Source: Oscillospiraceae bacterium
GTDB lineage: Bacteria > Bacillota > Clostridia > Saccharofermentanales > Saccharofermentanaceae
Length of the DNA: 59,072 nt
Assembly: GCA_902764825.1 (NCBI GenBank)
Contig: CACWXL010000008.1
Coordinates: 1 to 59,072, forward strand
Direction of reading: 5' to 3'
The notes under the pieces were generated by a model that did no database searches, had not been told where the DNA came from, and saw nothing but the letters and a program-made list of their open reading frames with translations. The position numbers and the translations under genes are program-made. Below, one piece after another: positions 7,619 through 16,064 of the stretch (positions are counted from its first letter, which is position 1; each line of letters opens with the position of its first letter).

Positions 7619-8008
7619 TCAGCGGCTCTGAGCTATTGCAGCAATGATAAATATACCGAGCATGATCATCCAGTACAGTAAATAGAATGCCCACATGCAT
7701 GTAAATCCGACTCCGCCATACTTTCCTGCTCTGCTCAGGGCTGAACTTACCTTGATCTTGCCTGTGTGGGTACCGCCTTTTGCAAGGTAATCAAGAAGCT
7801 CTGTTCTGTTTTTCGATGCCATAACGATAGCGATGATGCTTCCGACAGGAATGCTGCAGATACAGCATGATACGATCGCCTTTGTCAGGAAATCCCTGGA
7901 CTTTTCCTCGTAGTTGGGATCGATGGGACGCTGAGCCTGTACGGGCTGATACTGATAAACCGGCTGAGCCTGCTCGTACTGAGGCTGCTGATACTGATTG
8001 TTTTCCAT
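7619..8008 (-). CDS. Small membrane protein with Gln/Tyr/Pro-rich N-terminus
   Basis: 129 residues. The first 35 are rich in Gln, Tyr and Pro (several QYQ/YQP repeats) and probably disordered. Two hydrophobic segments follow (about 45-67, IVSCCICSIPVGSIIAIVMA, and about 99-125, FTCMWAFYLLYWMIMLGIFI). The layout resembles small DUF4190/CD225-like two-helix proteins of Firmicutes, but I cannot assign a family firmly. It is monocistronic, with its own terminator downstream. Function unknown. Confidence 0.65.
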   Translation of the reverse strand: MENNQYQQPQYEQAQPVYQYQPVQAQRPIDPNYEEKSRDFLTKAIVSCCICSIPVGSIIAIVMASKNRTELLDYLAKGGTHTGKIKVSSALSRAGKYGGVGFTCMWAFYLLYWMIMLGIFIIAAIAQSR

Positions 8009-8046
8009 ACTAAACTCCTTTATTCCTAAAAGTTGTTTTACAACAA

Positions 8047-8598
8047 TCAGATTATATCAGAAACTTCCTTTTTTTGCTGTGATAACTGGTACTTATCGAA
8101 GAGTTTTACGTACATAAGCGGCACTGCGCCTACGATCGCGGCGCTTGCCTGAATGCCGTTGGGGATAACCGAACCTAATGCCGCTTCAACGCCATACATA
8201 AACGGCAGTGATTCGAATGCGAAGTAGCCGGCGATCATGATGAGTTCTGTTACGAGCGATGCCGAGAGTTTCCTTACCAAATGTGTCTTTCCCTCAGCAT
8301 TGCGCTTGAGAAGTATGCCTGCGACAAGTCCCATAACGCCCTTGATGATGAATGTTGCAACGGCATACTGCGGATAGCCTGCGAGAAGATCTGCGAGAGT
8401 TGAGCCGATCGCTGCCGGGAAAAATGCCAGAGGGCCTAAGATATACGAACTTACAAGGATCACAAGGTCACCTAAGTTGATGTGGCCGATCGCTGTCGGG
8501 ATGTGAAGCTCCGTGCCGATGAATACCAGTGCTGCGAGCACACCTGCGTATGCTATCTTCTTCAGATTGTTTCTGTTGTTGTTTTCTTTACTGCTCAT
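8047..8598 (-). CDS. ECF transporter S component (vitamin/cofactor uptake)
   Basis: Substrate-binding membrane subunit (S component) of an energy-coupling-factor transporter. Five to six hydrophobic helices are seen, with signature segments GHINLGDLVILVSSYILGP and TFIIKGVMGLVAGILLKR typical of the PF07155-like S-component group; the substrate (vitamin, base or sulfur compound) cannot be read. No ECF A/A'/T genes are adjacent, so it probably uses a shared module encoded elsewhere. The ATG at 8598 fits an AAGGA site seven bases upstream; ATG 8602-8604 is an alternative. The frame extends to a TTG inside the attenuator T-tract, which I reject. It is preceded by a leader peptide and terminator, so expression is controlled by attenuation. 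Confidence 0.8.
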   Translation of the reverse strand: MSSKENNNRNNLKKIAYAGVLAALVFIGTELHIPTAIGHINLGDLVILVSSYILGPLAFFPAAIGSTLADLLAGYPQYAVATFIIKGVMGLVAGILLKRNAEGKTHLVRKLSASLVTELIMIAGYFAFESLPFMYGVEAALGSVIPNGIQASAAIVGAVPLMYVKLFDKYQLSQQKKEVSDII

Positions 8599-8617
8599 TG
8601 TCATGTCCTTCCTTATC

Positions 8618-8647
8618 AAAAACGGGAGCTCTCATAAGAACTCCCGC
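8618..8647 (-). terminator. Attenuator terminator before the S-component gene
   Basis: On the minus strand GCGGGAG (8647-8641) and CTCCCG (8628-8623) form the stem of a hairpin followed by five T, ending only about 20 bases before the structural gene. Its 5' arm is also complementary to CTCCCGC (8712-8706) inside the upstream leader ORF, so antiterminator pairing is possible. Confidence 0.75.
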
Positions 8648-8685
8648 AGATAACCTGATTTAATATTTTTAGATCAAGATGGCAT

Positions 8686-8766
8686 TCAACAGATGCCGGT
8701 CATTCGCGGGAGAGTGACATCAAAACAGCACGTCAGATGCATCTTGGTTGTAGTGATGTTCTTCAT
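8686..8766 (-). CDS. 26-codon leader peptide with tandem Cys codons
   Basis: ORF from ATG 8766-8764 to TGA 8688-8686, with a strong AAGGAG site eight bases upstream (8775-8780). It begins MKNITTTKMHLTCC; adjacent Cys codons stand at positions 13-14 and Cys is again the last residue (26). Codons 19-21 contain the CTCCCGC segment that can pair with the terminator arm. CAAGATG (codons 7-9) is complementary to CATCTTG just after the stop (8681-8675). This points to ribosome-mediated attenuation of the transporter gene, possibly sensing cysteinyl-tRNA, though the signal is inferred. Confidence 0.65.
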   Translation of the reverse strand: MKNITTTKMHLTCCFDVTLPRMTGIC

Positions 8767-8797
8767 TTTCACGTCTCCTTGTCTCTTGATTGCGAAA

Positions 8798-8826
8798 AAT
8801 CTAACACGTATTGCCTATCATGTCAA
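8798..8826 (-). promoter_or_regulatory. Promoter of the S-component leader
   Basis: Minus-strand TTGACA (8826-8821), 17-base spacer, TAGATT (8803-8798). The predicted start is about 25 bases before the leader-peptide ATG. Confidence 0.75.
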
Positions 8827-8871
8827 TAGGTTAATTATAGATGATTTTTATAGCCTTTAATAGATTTCAGT

Positions 8872-9639
8872 TTACTGTCCTTCGGGATATATGACCGGAA
8901 GTGTCGGAAGCTCTGTGGATACAGTCTGTTCAGGGATCTCTGATACGGGAATGATCTTTCCTTCGGGTGTCAAAGATACCGGCGTGCCGAGCCCTGCCTT
9001 AACAGCAGCGGCATAATCCTTTACTGACTCTATCTTCTTCTCGAAGAGCATGCCGCCCATGCTCTTATCGTTGAAGTAATGGATATCGGAACCTGCGGTC
9101 ATGGGAAGGCCTAACTTCGTGCAGTACTCGTATCCCAGTGCATTCATGTTCGCGCTGTTTGCGGCATTGTAGACTTCAACGCCGTCGCAGGCCGTCGGAG
9201 CGAGCTTGATGTCTTCGAGATAATCCCTTTCCCTGTAAGGGTGTGCCTGGATCATGATGCCGCCTGCCTTATGAACGGCTTCCAAAAGCTCATGCCTTGT
9301 CATGTCCATGATGCACTCGTTATCGAGGAGCCACTTTTTATCGATTCCGTAGAGAAGATATTCGTCCTTCCAGAAATTGAATTCGACGCCGAACATGACA
9401 TTGAAATCCTTGCCCTCGGCGGCCTTCAATGCGCGCTCGTAACCGGAGCAGTAGATCTCGACTCTCTCCTTCCAAGGGAGGTCTTCGGGAACGCAGGTGT
9501 TGCCGTTGAAGAAATGATCCGTAACGATTATTCCGGCATAGCCCTTCTCCATCATGTAGGGGATGTAATCCTCACCGTGCACTTTGCCGCATGCACTTGC
9601 CTCGCATGTGTGAAGATGCGTCTCATATAAAAAGCCCAT
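8872..9639 (-). CDS. PHP-domain metal-dependent phosphoesterase
   Basis: PHP-fold hydrolase, like histidinol-phosphatase and TrpH/YciV phosphoesterases. Motifs in order: ETHLHTCEASACGKV (HxH), IIVTDHFF (second motif, DH), GVEFNFW, IMIQAHPYRE (HP motif) and TAGSDIHYFN (DxH), all typical of a complete trinuclear metal site. At 255 residues it is a single domain. The substrate is unknown; RNA-derived or nucleotide monophosphates are possible by family. It lies 81 bases downstream of dcd on the same strand and could share its transcript. Confidence 0.85.
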   Translation of the reverse strand: MGFLYETHLHTCEASACGKVHGEDYIPYMMEKGYAGIIVTDHFFNGNTCVPEDLPWKERVEIYCSGYERALKAAEGKDFNVMFGVEFNFWKDEYLLYGIDKKWLLDNECIMDMTRHELLEAVHKAGGIMIQAHPYRERDYLEDIKLAPTACDGVEVYNAANSANMNALGYEYCTKLGLPMTAGSDIHYFNDKSMGGMLFEKKIESVKDYAAAVKAGLGTPVSLTPEGKIIPVSEIPEQTVSTELPTLPVIYPEGQ

Positions 9640-9720
9640 TAACGATACCTGATTTCTAATCTGAATTTTTCCTGCAAAATGCTAACACTCGCAGGCAGTC
9701 AAATCAAGCCGACAAATGCG

Positions 9721-10257
9721 TCAATTGTTCTCTTTGTCCTTAAAGACTCTGGATCCCGTAGCGCCTGTCTGGCCCTGATATTTGCCGTTATAGGGGTTAA
9801 GCGCATGATCGTCCATCTTCGCGAAAACAAGCTGGCCCACTCTTCTTCCCGCCTTAAGTTCGATCGCACATCTGTTGGCATTGTAAAGTTCTAACGTGAT
9901 CTCGCCCTTAAAGCCCGGATCGACCCATCCCGCGTTCTGGATGAAGAGACCCATTCTTCCTAAAGAACTTCTGCCTTCGACGAATGCAGTAAGGTTATCG
10001 GGGAGCTCGAAATATTCCATCGTCGTAGCGAGCACAAACTGTCCCGGCATGATGAGGAATGTATCAGTGGTTATCGTTTTATATTTGATCTCATTTTCGA
10101 GAGTGATGACACTTGAAGGTGTGTCGTCAACAACACTGAAGGTCATTCCCAGACGGATGTCAACGCTTGCAGGTTGGATCTGCTCAGGCGTAACAGGCTC
10201 TATCACAAGAGTCTTTTCTTCGAGCATCTTAAGTATTGTTTTGTCGGATAAGATCAT
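9721..10257 (-). CDS. dcd: dCTP deaminase
   Basis: Deaminates dCTP (to dUTP, or directly to dUMP in bifunctional members) in thymidylate precursor supply. Hallmarks: PASVDIRLG near residue 29, [28 protein letters not shown] with the catalytic Glu, and GRRVGQLVF. The C-terminal [17 protein letters not shown] closes the active site. Length 178 is standard. The start is the ATG just after a hairpin with CCCCGTTT/AAACGGGG arms whose 3' arm overlaps the only candidate ribosome-binding bases. Confidence 0.93.
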   Translation of the reverse strand: MILSDKTILKMLEEKTLVIEPVTPEQIQPASVDIRLGMTFSVVDDTPSSVITLENEIKYKTITTDTFLIMPGQFVLATTMEYFELPDNLTAFVEGRSSLGRMGLFIQNAGWVDPGFKGEITLELYNANRCAIELKAGRRVGQLVFAKMDDHALNPYNGKYQGQTGATGSRVFKDKENN

Positions 10258-10267
10258 AAAAACAAGT

Positions 10268-10312
10268 CCCCGTTTCTGGTGTGATGGAAACCATTATAAC
10301 CATAAAACGGGG
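10268..10312 (-). promoter_or_regulatory. dcd upstream hairpin with internal -10 box
   Basis: CCCCGTTT (10268-10275) and AAACGGGG (10305-10312) are inverted around a TATAAT (minus strand, 10298-10293). As RNA, only the 3' arm GGGG, close to the dcd ATG, would lie downstream of that promoter. As DNA the palindrome brackets the -10 box. Either reading suggests control of dcd; no good -35 is seen. Confidence 0.35.
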
Positions 10313-10359
10313 AACCTTATGTGTCATTTTTCGAGGCGGGCAAAAATGCCTCAGAATTG

Positions 10360-11817
10360 TCAGCCTTTAAGGAGTGATCCGATGTCAGCGACATTAAACT
10401 TTCTTATCATCTCAAACTTCGACAGATCGCTGTTTACCTTATCGATAACAGCCTGCCAGTCGCCTTCGATATTCTCTTTGCCGTTTACGAAAATATCACA
10501 TGTAAGATAACCGTCGCGAATATATGCTTTAACGGAAGCGATCCTGGGATCAGCTGATTTCACCTTCTCGCAGATCCTCTTGGAAGATACATTCTCGCCG
10601 TTGGGAAGGACTAACATGGTGTCCTTTCTTCCCTTTACATAGACCATCGTTCCTACGATCTTTCCCAGGTCACCTGTAAGGAAATATCCGTCCTTATCGA
10701 ATGCTCTTGCCGTTGCTTCAGGATCGTTAAGATAGCCGTGGAAGATGTTGGGGCCCTTGATCGCAAGTTCGCCTATTCCGTCTTCATCGGGATCTATTAC
10801 TTTCGCATCAACATATTCAAGAAGCGTTCCAGCGCTGTCCATGTCGGTAACGTCAGGATAGTCGATCGAGAAGCCTGACGAAGTCTCTGATAACGCATAC
10901 GCATTCATCGGGTTAATGCCTGCATCGATAAATGCCTGACGGATGTCATAAGGAAGGCACGAACCTCCGATGAAAAGATATCTCATCCTGCCGCCCAAAA
11001 GCATCTGCAAAGGGACGTTCATCGCTTTCGCGCCCTCACAGAACTTAACACATACAAGAGGCACCGCACAGAAGACCGTGGGCTTTACCATCATCATCTC
11101 CTGAGCCATGTTCTTGATGTCGCCGGTAAGATAAATGCTGTAACCGAACACAAGCGAATACAGGAAGTTGAAGATCGATCCGTATGTATGATTCAGAGGC
11201 AGGAACAGGTAGCACACATCGTTCGTGTCGACCTGAATCCTTCTTCCGAGTGCCTCATAGCTCGAATAGATATTCTTAATAGAGAGCATGACAGCCTTCG
11301 GGAAGGATGTAGAACCGCTCGTAAATACTATCTTTGCGGGCTTGTCCTCATCGACGGGCTCAAGTGCGAAGAGTTCTTTGCATTCGGACTTTCCCTTTTC
11401 GAGCATGTTATCGAATTCGTCTTCGATGCAGATGAATTCGACATCCTTGTACTTGGCCATTACGGCTTCAAGCCTGTCTTCAACGGCCTTGCTGTAGAGC
11501 ATGCAGGATATCTCACATTTGCCGATCGCGTAATCGAGATTATCTCCCATCCAGTCCTTTGCAAGACCGACGCTTAATCCGACATAGTTCATGATCGCAA
11601 CGTCAGCGATCATCCATGCTATGGAGTTCGGGCTGTAGATACCGATGTTCCTGCCCTTGTAACCGTTATTCACAAAGTAAGTTCCAAGATAATTCACCTT
11701 CTCGATGAATTCACCGAATGTGATGCCGACATACTTACCGTCAACCATCTCGTGAAGGTACGGGAGGTCTTTCCACTTCTCATAATCTGCTCTTAAAAAC
11801 TTTTCGAGTTCGTTCAT
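10360..11817 (-). CDS. AMP-forming acyl-CoA synthetase/ligase family protein (shortened C-terminus)
   Basis: ANL-superfamily adenylating enzyme, probably activating a carboxylic (fatty) acid. Core motifs are present: P-loop-like IVFTSGSTSFPKAV, LPLNHTYGS, YALSETSSG, and the ATP-ribose Asp in DGYFLTGDLG. The C-terminal lid domain is short: after KFEMIRKF the protein stops at SLLKG, where other members continue into a TGKI/KKI segment with the adenylation lysine. The activity may thus be altered. It is the last gene of the lipid operon and overlaps the GNAT gene by four bases. Acyl substrate and acceptor are unknown; N- or O-acylation of a lipid headgroup is a guess. Confidence 0.8.
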   Translation of the reverse strand: MNELEKFLRADYEKWKDLPYLHEMVDGKYVGITFGEFIEKVNYLGTYFVNNGYKGRNIGIYSPNSIAWMIADVAIMNYVGLSVGLAKDWMGDNLDYAIGKCEISCMLYSKAVEDRLEAVMAKYKDVEFICIEDEFDNMLEKGKSECKELFALEPVDEDKPAKIVFTSGSTSFPKAVMLSIKNIYSSYEALGRRIQVDTNDVCYLFLPLNHTYGSIFNFLYSLVFGYSIYLTGDIKNMAQEMMMVKPTVFCAVPLVCVKFCEGAKAMNVPLQMLLGGRMRYLFIGGSCLPYDIRQAFIDAGINPMNAYALSETSSGFSIDYPDVTDMDSAGTLLEYVDAKVIDPDEDGIGELAIKGPNIFHGYLNDPEATARAFDKDGYFLTGDLGKIVGTMVYVKGRKDTMLVLPNGENVSSKRICEKVKSADPRIASVKAYIRDGYLTCDIFVNGKENIEGDWQAVIDKVNSDLSKFEMIRKFNVADIGSLLKG

Positions 11818-12884
11818 CTTTCTATCTTCCTTTCCAAGAGTACATATTCGTAAACGCCGGTGATATCACCGTTCGCATAAGTCTGTGTTAATTTGCCGTC
11901 CCTCATGAGTGCACCGATGCTCGGAAGCCCTGATGCCATCAGTTCCTTCATGATCGCGTAAACAAGAGCTTTGCCGAGTCCCCTGTGCTGCTGGTCGACA
12001 CCCATGTAGAGCATTACATAACGCTCAGGCTTTTTCTTGATCTTAAGGATCTTCATGATGTTCAGCGGATTGCCCGTGTGATAGACGAGATTGCCGTAAT
12101 CAGGTACAGATACATAGAAGCCAACTGCCTTGCCCTGATAGTAAGCGAGCTTTGTCATGCTCATGTTCATTATCTGCTTGTAGCTCATGAAGACTTCTCT
12201 GAAGTTCTCCTGCTCCACATCCTTGAAGATGGGGAAATCACTGTAAAGATCCGTTACGAGCCTGTATACGTCGTCGATGCATTCGGAGAACTCCTCTTCC
12301 TTAGGGCTCCTTATCTCATAGCCCGCATTGAGGAACTCCTGGTAGTGCTCTTCAAACTTCGGATTCCTATACTCTTCACCGACACTTCTGAAAGAATGTG
12401 AAGTATAGTGCTCACAGACTTCAAATCCGTTGTCTTCAAAGAGCTTTAAGTAGTAATCCTTGTTATACGGCTCGCCCGTGTAAGGAGTCTCAAACCTGTT
12501 GATCTTAAGTCTGTACTTTATCCAGAAGGATGCATCGACAGGACCCTGGATCTTCTCAAAACCGTTTTCGCTGCAATATGCATACGCGCTGTCGAATAAG
12601 AACTTCGCAGCTTCCGCTTCATTGACGCACTCGAAAAATCCTAAATACGCTGTCTTATCACCCTCGTACGACGTGATGCAGAAACGCCCTTTAACGTTGT
12701 CCGTGTCATCGTATACAAGGAATTTGGCAAGCGCGAAATACTTGCTCAAAGGATGCTCGCCCTTAAGGATCTTCTTGATCGAATCAGGATCTTCCATGTT
12801 GTCAGAAGAATCGTAGATCATGGAAGCGAGCTTCACAAAATCCTTGATGTATTTCTCTTCCCTGTCGAACTTAACTAACTTCAT
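11814..12884 (-). CDS. GNAT-like acyltransferase, large form
   Basis: 356 residues, about twice a minimal GNAT. The C-terminal part carries the acetyl-CoA-binding region (YVMLYMGVDQQHRGLGKALV, with Q/R-x-x-G-x-G). The N-terminal half contains the GFEKIQGPVDASFW...YNKDYYLKLFEDNGF pattern seen in a family of two-domain GNAT-like proteins in secondary-metabolite and lipid gene sets. Four-base overlaps with both neighbours (dikinase and AMP-ligase) show tight coupling. It could take an acyl group activated by the neighbouring ligase; that is inference. Confidence 0.75.
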   Translation of the reverse strand: MKLVKFDREEKYIKDFVKLASMIYDSSDNMEDPDSIKKILKGEHPLSKYFALAKFLVYDDTDNVKGRFCITSYEGDKTAYLGFFECVNEAEAAKFLFDSAYAYCSENGFEKIQGPVDASFWIKYRLKINRFETPYTGEPYNKDYYLKLFEDNGFEVCEHYTSHSFRSVGEEYRNPKFEEHYQEFLNAGYEIRSPKEEEFSECIDDVYRLVTDLYSDFPIFKDVEQENFREVFMSYKQIMNMSMTKLAYYQGKAVGFYVSVPDYGNLVYHTGNPLNIMKILKIKKKPERYVMLYMGVDQQHRGLGKALVYAIMKELMASGLPSIGALMRDGKLTQTYANGDITGVYEYVLLERKIER

Positions 12885-15154
12885 GTATCAACGCTCCTTT
12901 TCAATATCTCTATCTTTCCCTTATCGCCGTTCATCCTGATAAGGTCTCCTGTCTGTATCGTCAGCATAAGGTCTTTGACACCAACTATCGAAGGTATTCC
13001 GATCTCTCTTGAGATGATCGCCGTGTGCGATAAGAGCGATCCCTTCTCCGAGATGACACCCTTTGCCTGTGTAAGCAGGAATACCCAGCCGGGATCAGTC
13101 ATCTTCGTAATGAGGATCTTATCCTTCACGTCACCTGTGTCATTAACATCTGTTATTACCAATGCTTCGCCTTCGCAGATTCCGCCTGAACACGGCACTC
13201 CGAAGAGCTCATTGTCACTGAGTTTCTTATGATATGAGTTGACGTTTGCATGGCGCTTGTTGAAGGGTTCTTCAGCAAAGATAAGTCTCGAATAAGGAGG
13301 AAGCTCCCTGTAGAGCTTATACTGGTCCTTGCGGTCTGATACTGTCTTTCTCATGTCTTTGGGATTGCCTGCAAGATCAAGCGCTTCATCGATCTTCATG
13401 TAGTAGATATCATGTGCCTTCTCAACAAGGCCCTGCTCTTTATACTTCGCACCGAGGCTGTCAATGATAAGCCTTACGATGCCGTAGATGCGGCTCCTGT
13501 TAAGCCTTGAGATCTCGCGGTTATAGATGCCCAGAGAGCTCTTCTTAACATAGAATCTCGTAAGCGCATCGTACTTATCTTCAGACGCTTTTTTCTTCGT
13601 AAAGCTGTCCCATGTTGCCTTAAGGCGGTCCATGTCCTTTCTGTACTGGTTTATGCGCCAGTCTAAAAGCTCGGGATTGCTCCTGAATGTCCTTGACTCG
13701 AGCTTTAATTCCTCAAGATTGCGGTCGCCATAAAGCCTTATGTATTCTTTCTTCGCAGCAGCAAATTCTTCTTCGGACATGTTATCTTTCTCAAGTGCGA
13801 GCCTCGTGATCTCTATTACGGGCTTCATGCTCTCGATGTCGGAAATACCGCTGATGTATTCATTGATCTCCTTGTCGTCCTTACCGTATTTCTTCTTCAT
13901 CCTGGACTTAAGAAGACCCGTGAAGATAAAGGAATACATGTCGTTAAGGAGCGTTACATCCCAGCAGTCGAAAAGCTTTACCTTCACATCGTTGAAGAGC
14001 CCCACGAGTTCTTCAGGAGACAATGAAGGATCGAATCTCTTATAGAAATCGTCATTGATTACGATGAATTTCTCATTGAGCTTTTTCATGTTTTTGGGGA
14101 CTGATAAAAGCTCATAAACGGAATTGAAATATGTTGCGATGCGCGTGAAAAAACCGATCTTAACGTCGTCCTCGTTATAAGATTTATTTCTGACGCCCAT
14201 CATCTCCTGCCAGACAGGGATTATCTTCTTGCTCATCGGCAGGAACTTTATCACCGTGTACCAGTTGCTTATCTTATAGTAGACACGGCCGTTGACGTGC
14301 CCTGTCATGTTGAGGAAAACGTCTTCGTGCTTATTCAGTTCCTTGTCGTTCTTAAGGACTCTTCCGCAGACGCCTTTGAAAACGCCGCTGTAGACGAGAT
14401 CGACAAACGAAGTCGTAAGAGGCGACGAGATCCCCGGATAGCTCTCGACGATATTGCTGTTATCCATTATGAGCGGATCGTCAGTCTTAAGCGTCGTTAT
14501 CGGGCGAACTTGAAGGATATAGACTTTTCCGTCTTCTATCGCAAATTCGATATCTAAGTATTCGCCGAAGAGAGGCTTCATCTTATCTGAGATCCCGATC
14601 AGTTCTTCTATTCTTTCCTGATCCAAAAGGTCTTCTTTTCCTTCGAAATAGCAGATCTTATCGGTGAGATTATAGTAGTACGAAGTCGTGTCGACTTTGG
14701 AAGATACGATGCCTTCGCCAAGTCCTCTTCCGACCGTGATAACGCTCTCATTTAAGATCCCCTGAGGGTTCGCGGTAAAGAGCACTCCGGCGATATCGGA
14801 ATCGATCATGTCCTGAACCAATATGTTCATCCTGATGTCCGAAATATCAGTGCCGCTCTTCTCGCAATATGCCTTAACGCCGTCGCTGTTAAGGGAATCC
14901 ACTATCGTCTTTATTTTCGAAGCCACATCATCGCGGGATACATTAAGGAATGTGTCGAACTGTCCTGCAAAGCTCTGGAATTCGCCGTCTTCGACATTTG
15001 CAGAGCTTCTTACGGAGAACAGATCTCCTTCTGAAGGCAGATCGAACTTAAGGTCATCTTTGACCGCATCTTCATAAGGCACAACGGTAAATGCCGGAAC
15101 ATTAAATCCGTTGTCACGAAGCTTAATGAGATTGTCGATCTTAGAGCCGTACAT
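12881..15154 (-). CDS. PEP-synthase/rifampin-phosphotransferase-like dikinase (757 aa)
   Basis: Three-part protein: an N-terminal ATP-grasp (PPDK_N) domain (about 1-230; FSVRSSANVEDGEFQSFAGQ, IEFAIEDGKVYILQVRPIT), a middle region of about 400 residues without a recognised family, and a C-terminal phospho-His swivelling domain with catalytic His at about 710 (SLLSHTAIISREIGIPSI). It ends there: the PEP/pyruvate TIM barrel of true PEP synthase is absent. The architecture matches rifampin phosphotransferase, in which the middle part binds the acceptor, so a small-molecule or lipid kinase is likely. In a lipid operon the acceptor may be a lipid alcohol. Second of two such genes here; one base from the UbiA gene. 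Confidence 0.85.
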   Translation of the reverse strand: MYGSKIDNLIKLRDNGFNVPAFTVVPYEDAVKDDLKFDLPSEGDLFSVRSSANVEDGEFQSFAGQFDTFLNVSRDDVASKIKTIVDSLNSDGVKAYCEKSGTDISDIRMNILVQDMIDSDIAGVLFTANPQGILNESVITVGRGLGEGIVSSKVDTTSYYYNLTDKICYFEGKEDLLDQERIEELIGISDKMKPLFGEYLDIEFAIEDGKVYILQVRPITTLKTDDPLIMDNSNIVESYPGISSPLTTSFVDLVYSGVFKGVCGRVLKNDKELNKHEDVFLNMTGHVNGRVYYKISNWYTVIKFLPMSKKIIPVWQEMMGVRNKSYNEDDVKIGFFTRIATYFNSVYELLSVPKNMKKLNEKFIVINDDFYKRFDPSLSPEELVGLFNDVKVKLFDCWDVTLLNDMYSFIFTGLLKSRMKKKYGKDDKEINEYISGISDIESMKPVIEITRLALEKDNMSEEEFAAAKKEYIRLYGDRNLEELKLESRTFRSNPELLDWRINQYRKDMDRLKATWDSFTKKKASEDKYDALTRFYVKKSSLGIYNREISRLNRSRIYGIVRLIIDSLGAKYKEQGLVEKAHDIYYMKIDEALDLAGNPKDMRKTVSDRKDQYKLYRELPPYSRLIFAEEPFNKRHANVNSYHKKLSDNELFGVPCSGGICEGEALVITDVNDTGDVKDKILITKMTDPGWVFLLTQAKGVISEKGSLLSHTAIISREIGIPSIVGVKDLMLTIQTGDLIRMNGDKGKIEILKRSVDT

Positions 15155-15155
15155 A

Positions 15156-16064
15156 TCAGATCTTTCCGAATATTATGAAGCAGACGATCGTAAGGAGCAT
15201 CGTCGATTCCTGGAGATACGTGTAGAGTTCGACTTTGTTTACGAGGACGAACTTTTCCGGATCCTTCATGAACTGGACGAACTTCCATGTCATCCATGCA
15301 ACGAGGAGCGCTAAGACTCCAACGGAGATCTTATTGAGATTCCATACGAGGATGAAGTTCGTGATGATGTCCATGATCGTAAGGATAAGCACGAACTTCG
15401 TGGAATCCTTGTAACCGAAGAGCTTCGAATAAGTCGTGTATTCCGTCTCGTCCTTCGGCGCCCTGATCTTTCTTGATACCTCCCAGATAAGTGCCGGGAA
15501 ATAAAGAGTCCACAATGCCATTATGTTGGTCAGTGAGAATGCCGGTAGATTATATTTCTGGATCGTAAATGCAATGATGTAGAGGTTGATGAATGCCTGA
15601 ACCGGATTATGCGTAATGAGCGCCAGAGGAAGGCTCGGCTGGATCTTCTTTTTCTTGAAGAACCATTTGCTCATCAGGAACCCGTAGAAATAAAGGATCG
15701 CAAGGAAGATCAGGTTCTCTCGCATGAAGGCGATGTTAAGGCCTATTGCGATCGCCTGAACGATCGAGCATGAGATGATGATGTCCTTCTTAAGTACCCT
15801 TCCGCTCGGCAGGGGCCTGTCCGGGAACAGTTTCTTATCAGTCTCGAAATCTTTTAAGTCGTCAGCGACACGAAGCCATAAGAGAAAAGCAAAGCACGTA
15901 AATGCGCCCGTTGCTTCAGCCGCTCCGAGACGGACCTGGCTCCATGTGACGCCCATGTTGAGGAGTATGATGAAATGGATCTCCAGGAAAAGTATGATTC
16001 CCAGAATTATCCTCGGTATTATCGGATAACGTTCTTTATAGTAAATGTAGATTCGCTTGATCAT
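15156..16064 (-). CDS. UbiA-family membrane prenyltransferase
   Basis: Integral membrane enzyme that transfers a prenyl (or phosphoribosyl-type) group using Mg2+-bound diphosphate. The first Asp-rich motif is LRVADDLKDFETD (D68, D69, D72, D76), followed by PDRPLPSGR; the second motif region is RKIRAPKDETEY (around D205). Eight to nine hydrophobic helices, 302 residues, usual for the superfamily. Members include digeranylgeranylglyceryl-phosphate synthase, 4-hydroxybenzoate polyprenyltransferase and DPPR synthase. The position between phospholipid headgroup genes suggests a lipid acceptor, so a DGGGP-synthase-like role is attractive but unproven. It overlaps psd by four bases. Confidence 0.85.
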   Translation of the reverse strand: MIKRIYIYYKERYPIIPRIILGIILFLEIHFIILLNMGVTWSQVRLGAAEATGAFTCFAFLLWLRVADDLKDFETDKKLFPDRPLPSGRVLKKDIIISCSIVQAIAIGLNIAFMRENLIFLAILYFYGFLMSKWFFKKKKIQPSLPLALITHNPVQAFINLYIIAFTIQKYNLPAFSLTNIMALWTLYFPALIWEVSRKIRAPKDETEYTTYSKLFGYKDSTKFVLILTIMDIITNFILVWNLNKISVGVLALLVAWMTWKFVQFMKDPEKFVLVNKVELYTYLQESTMLLTIVCFIIFGKI

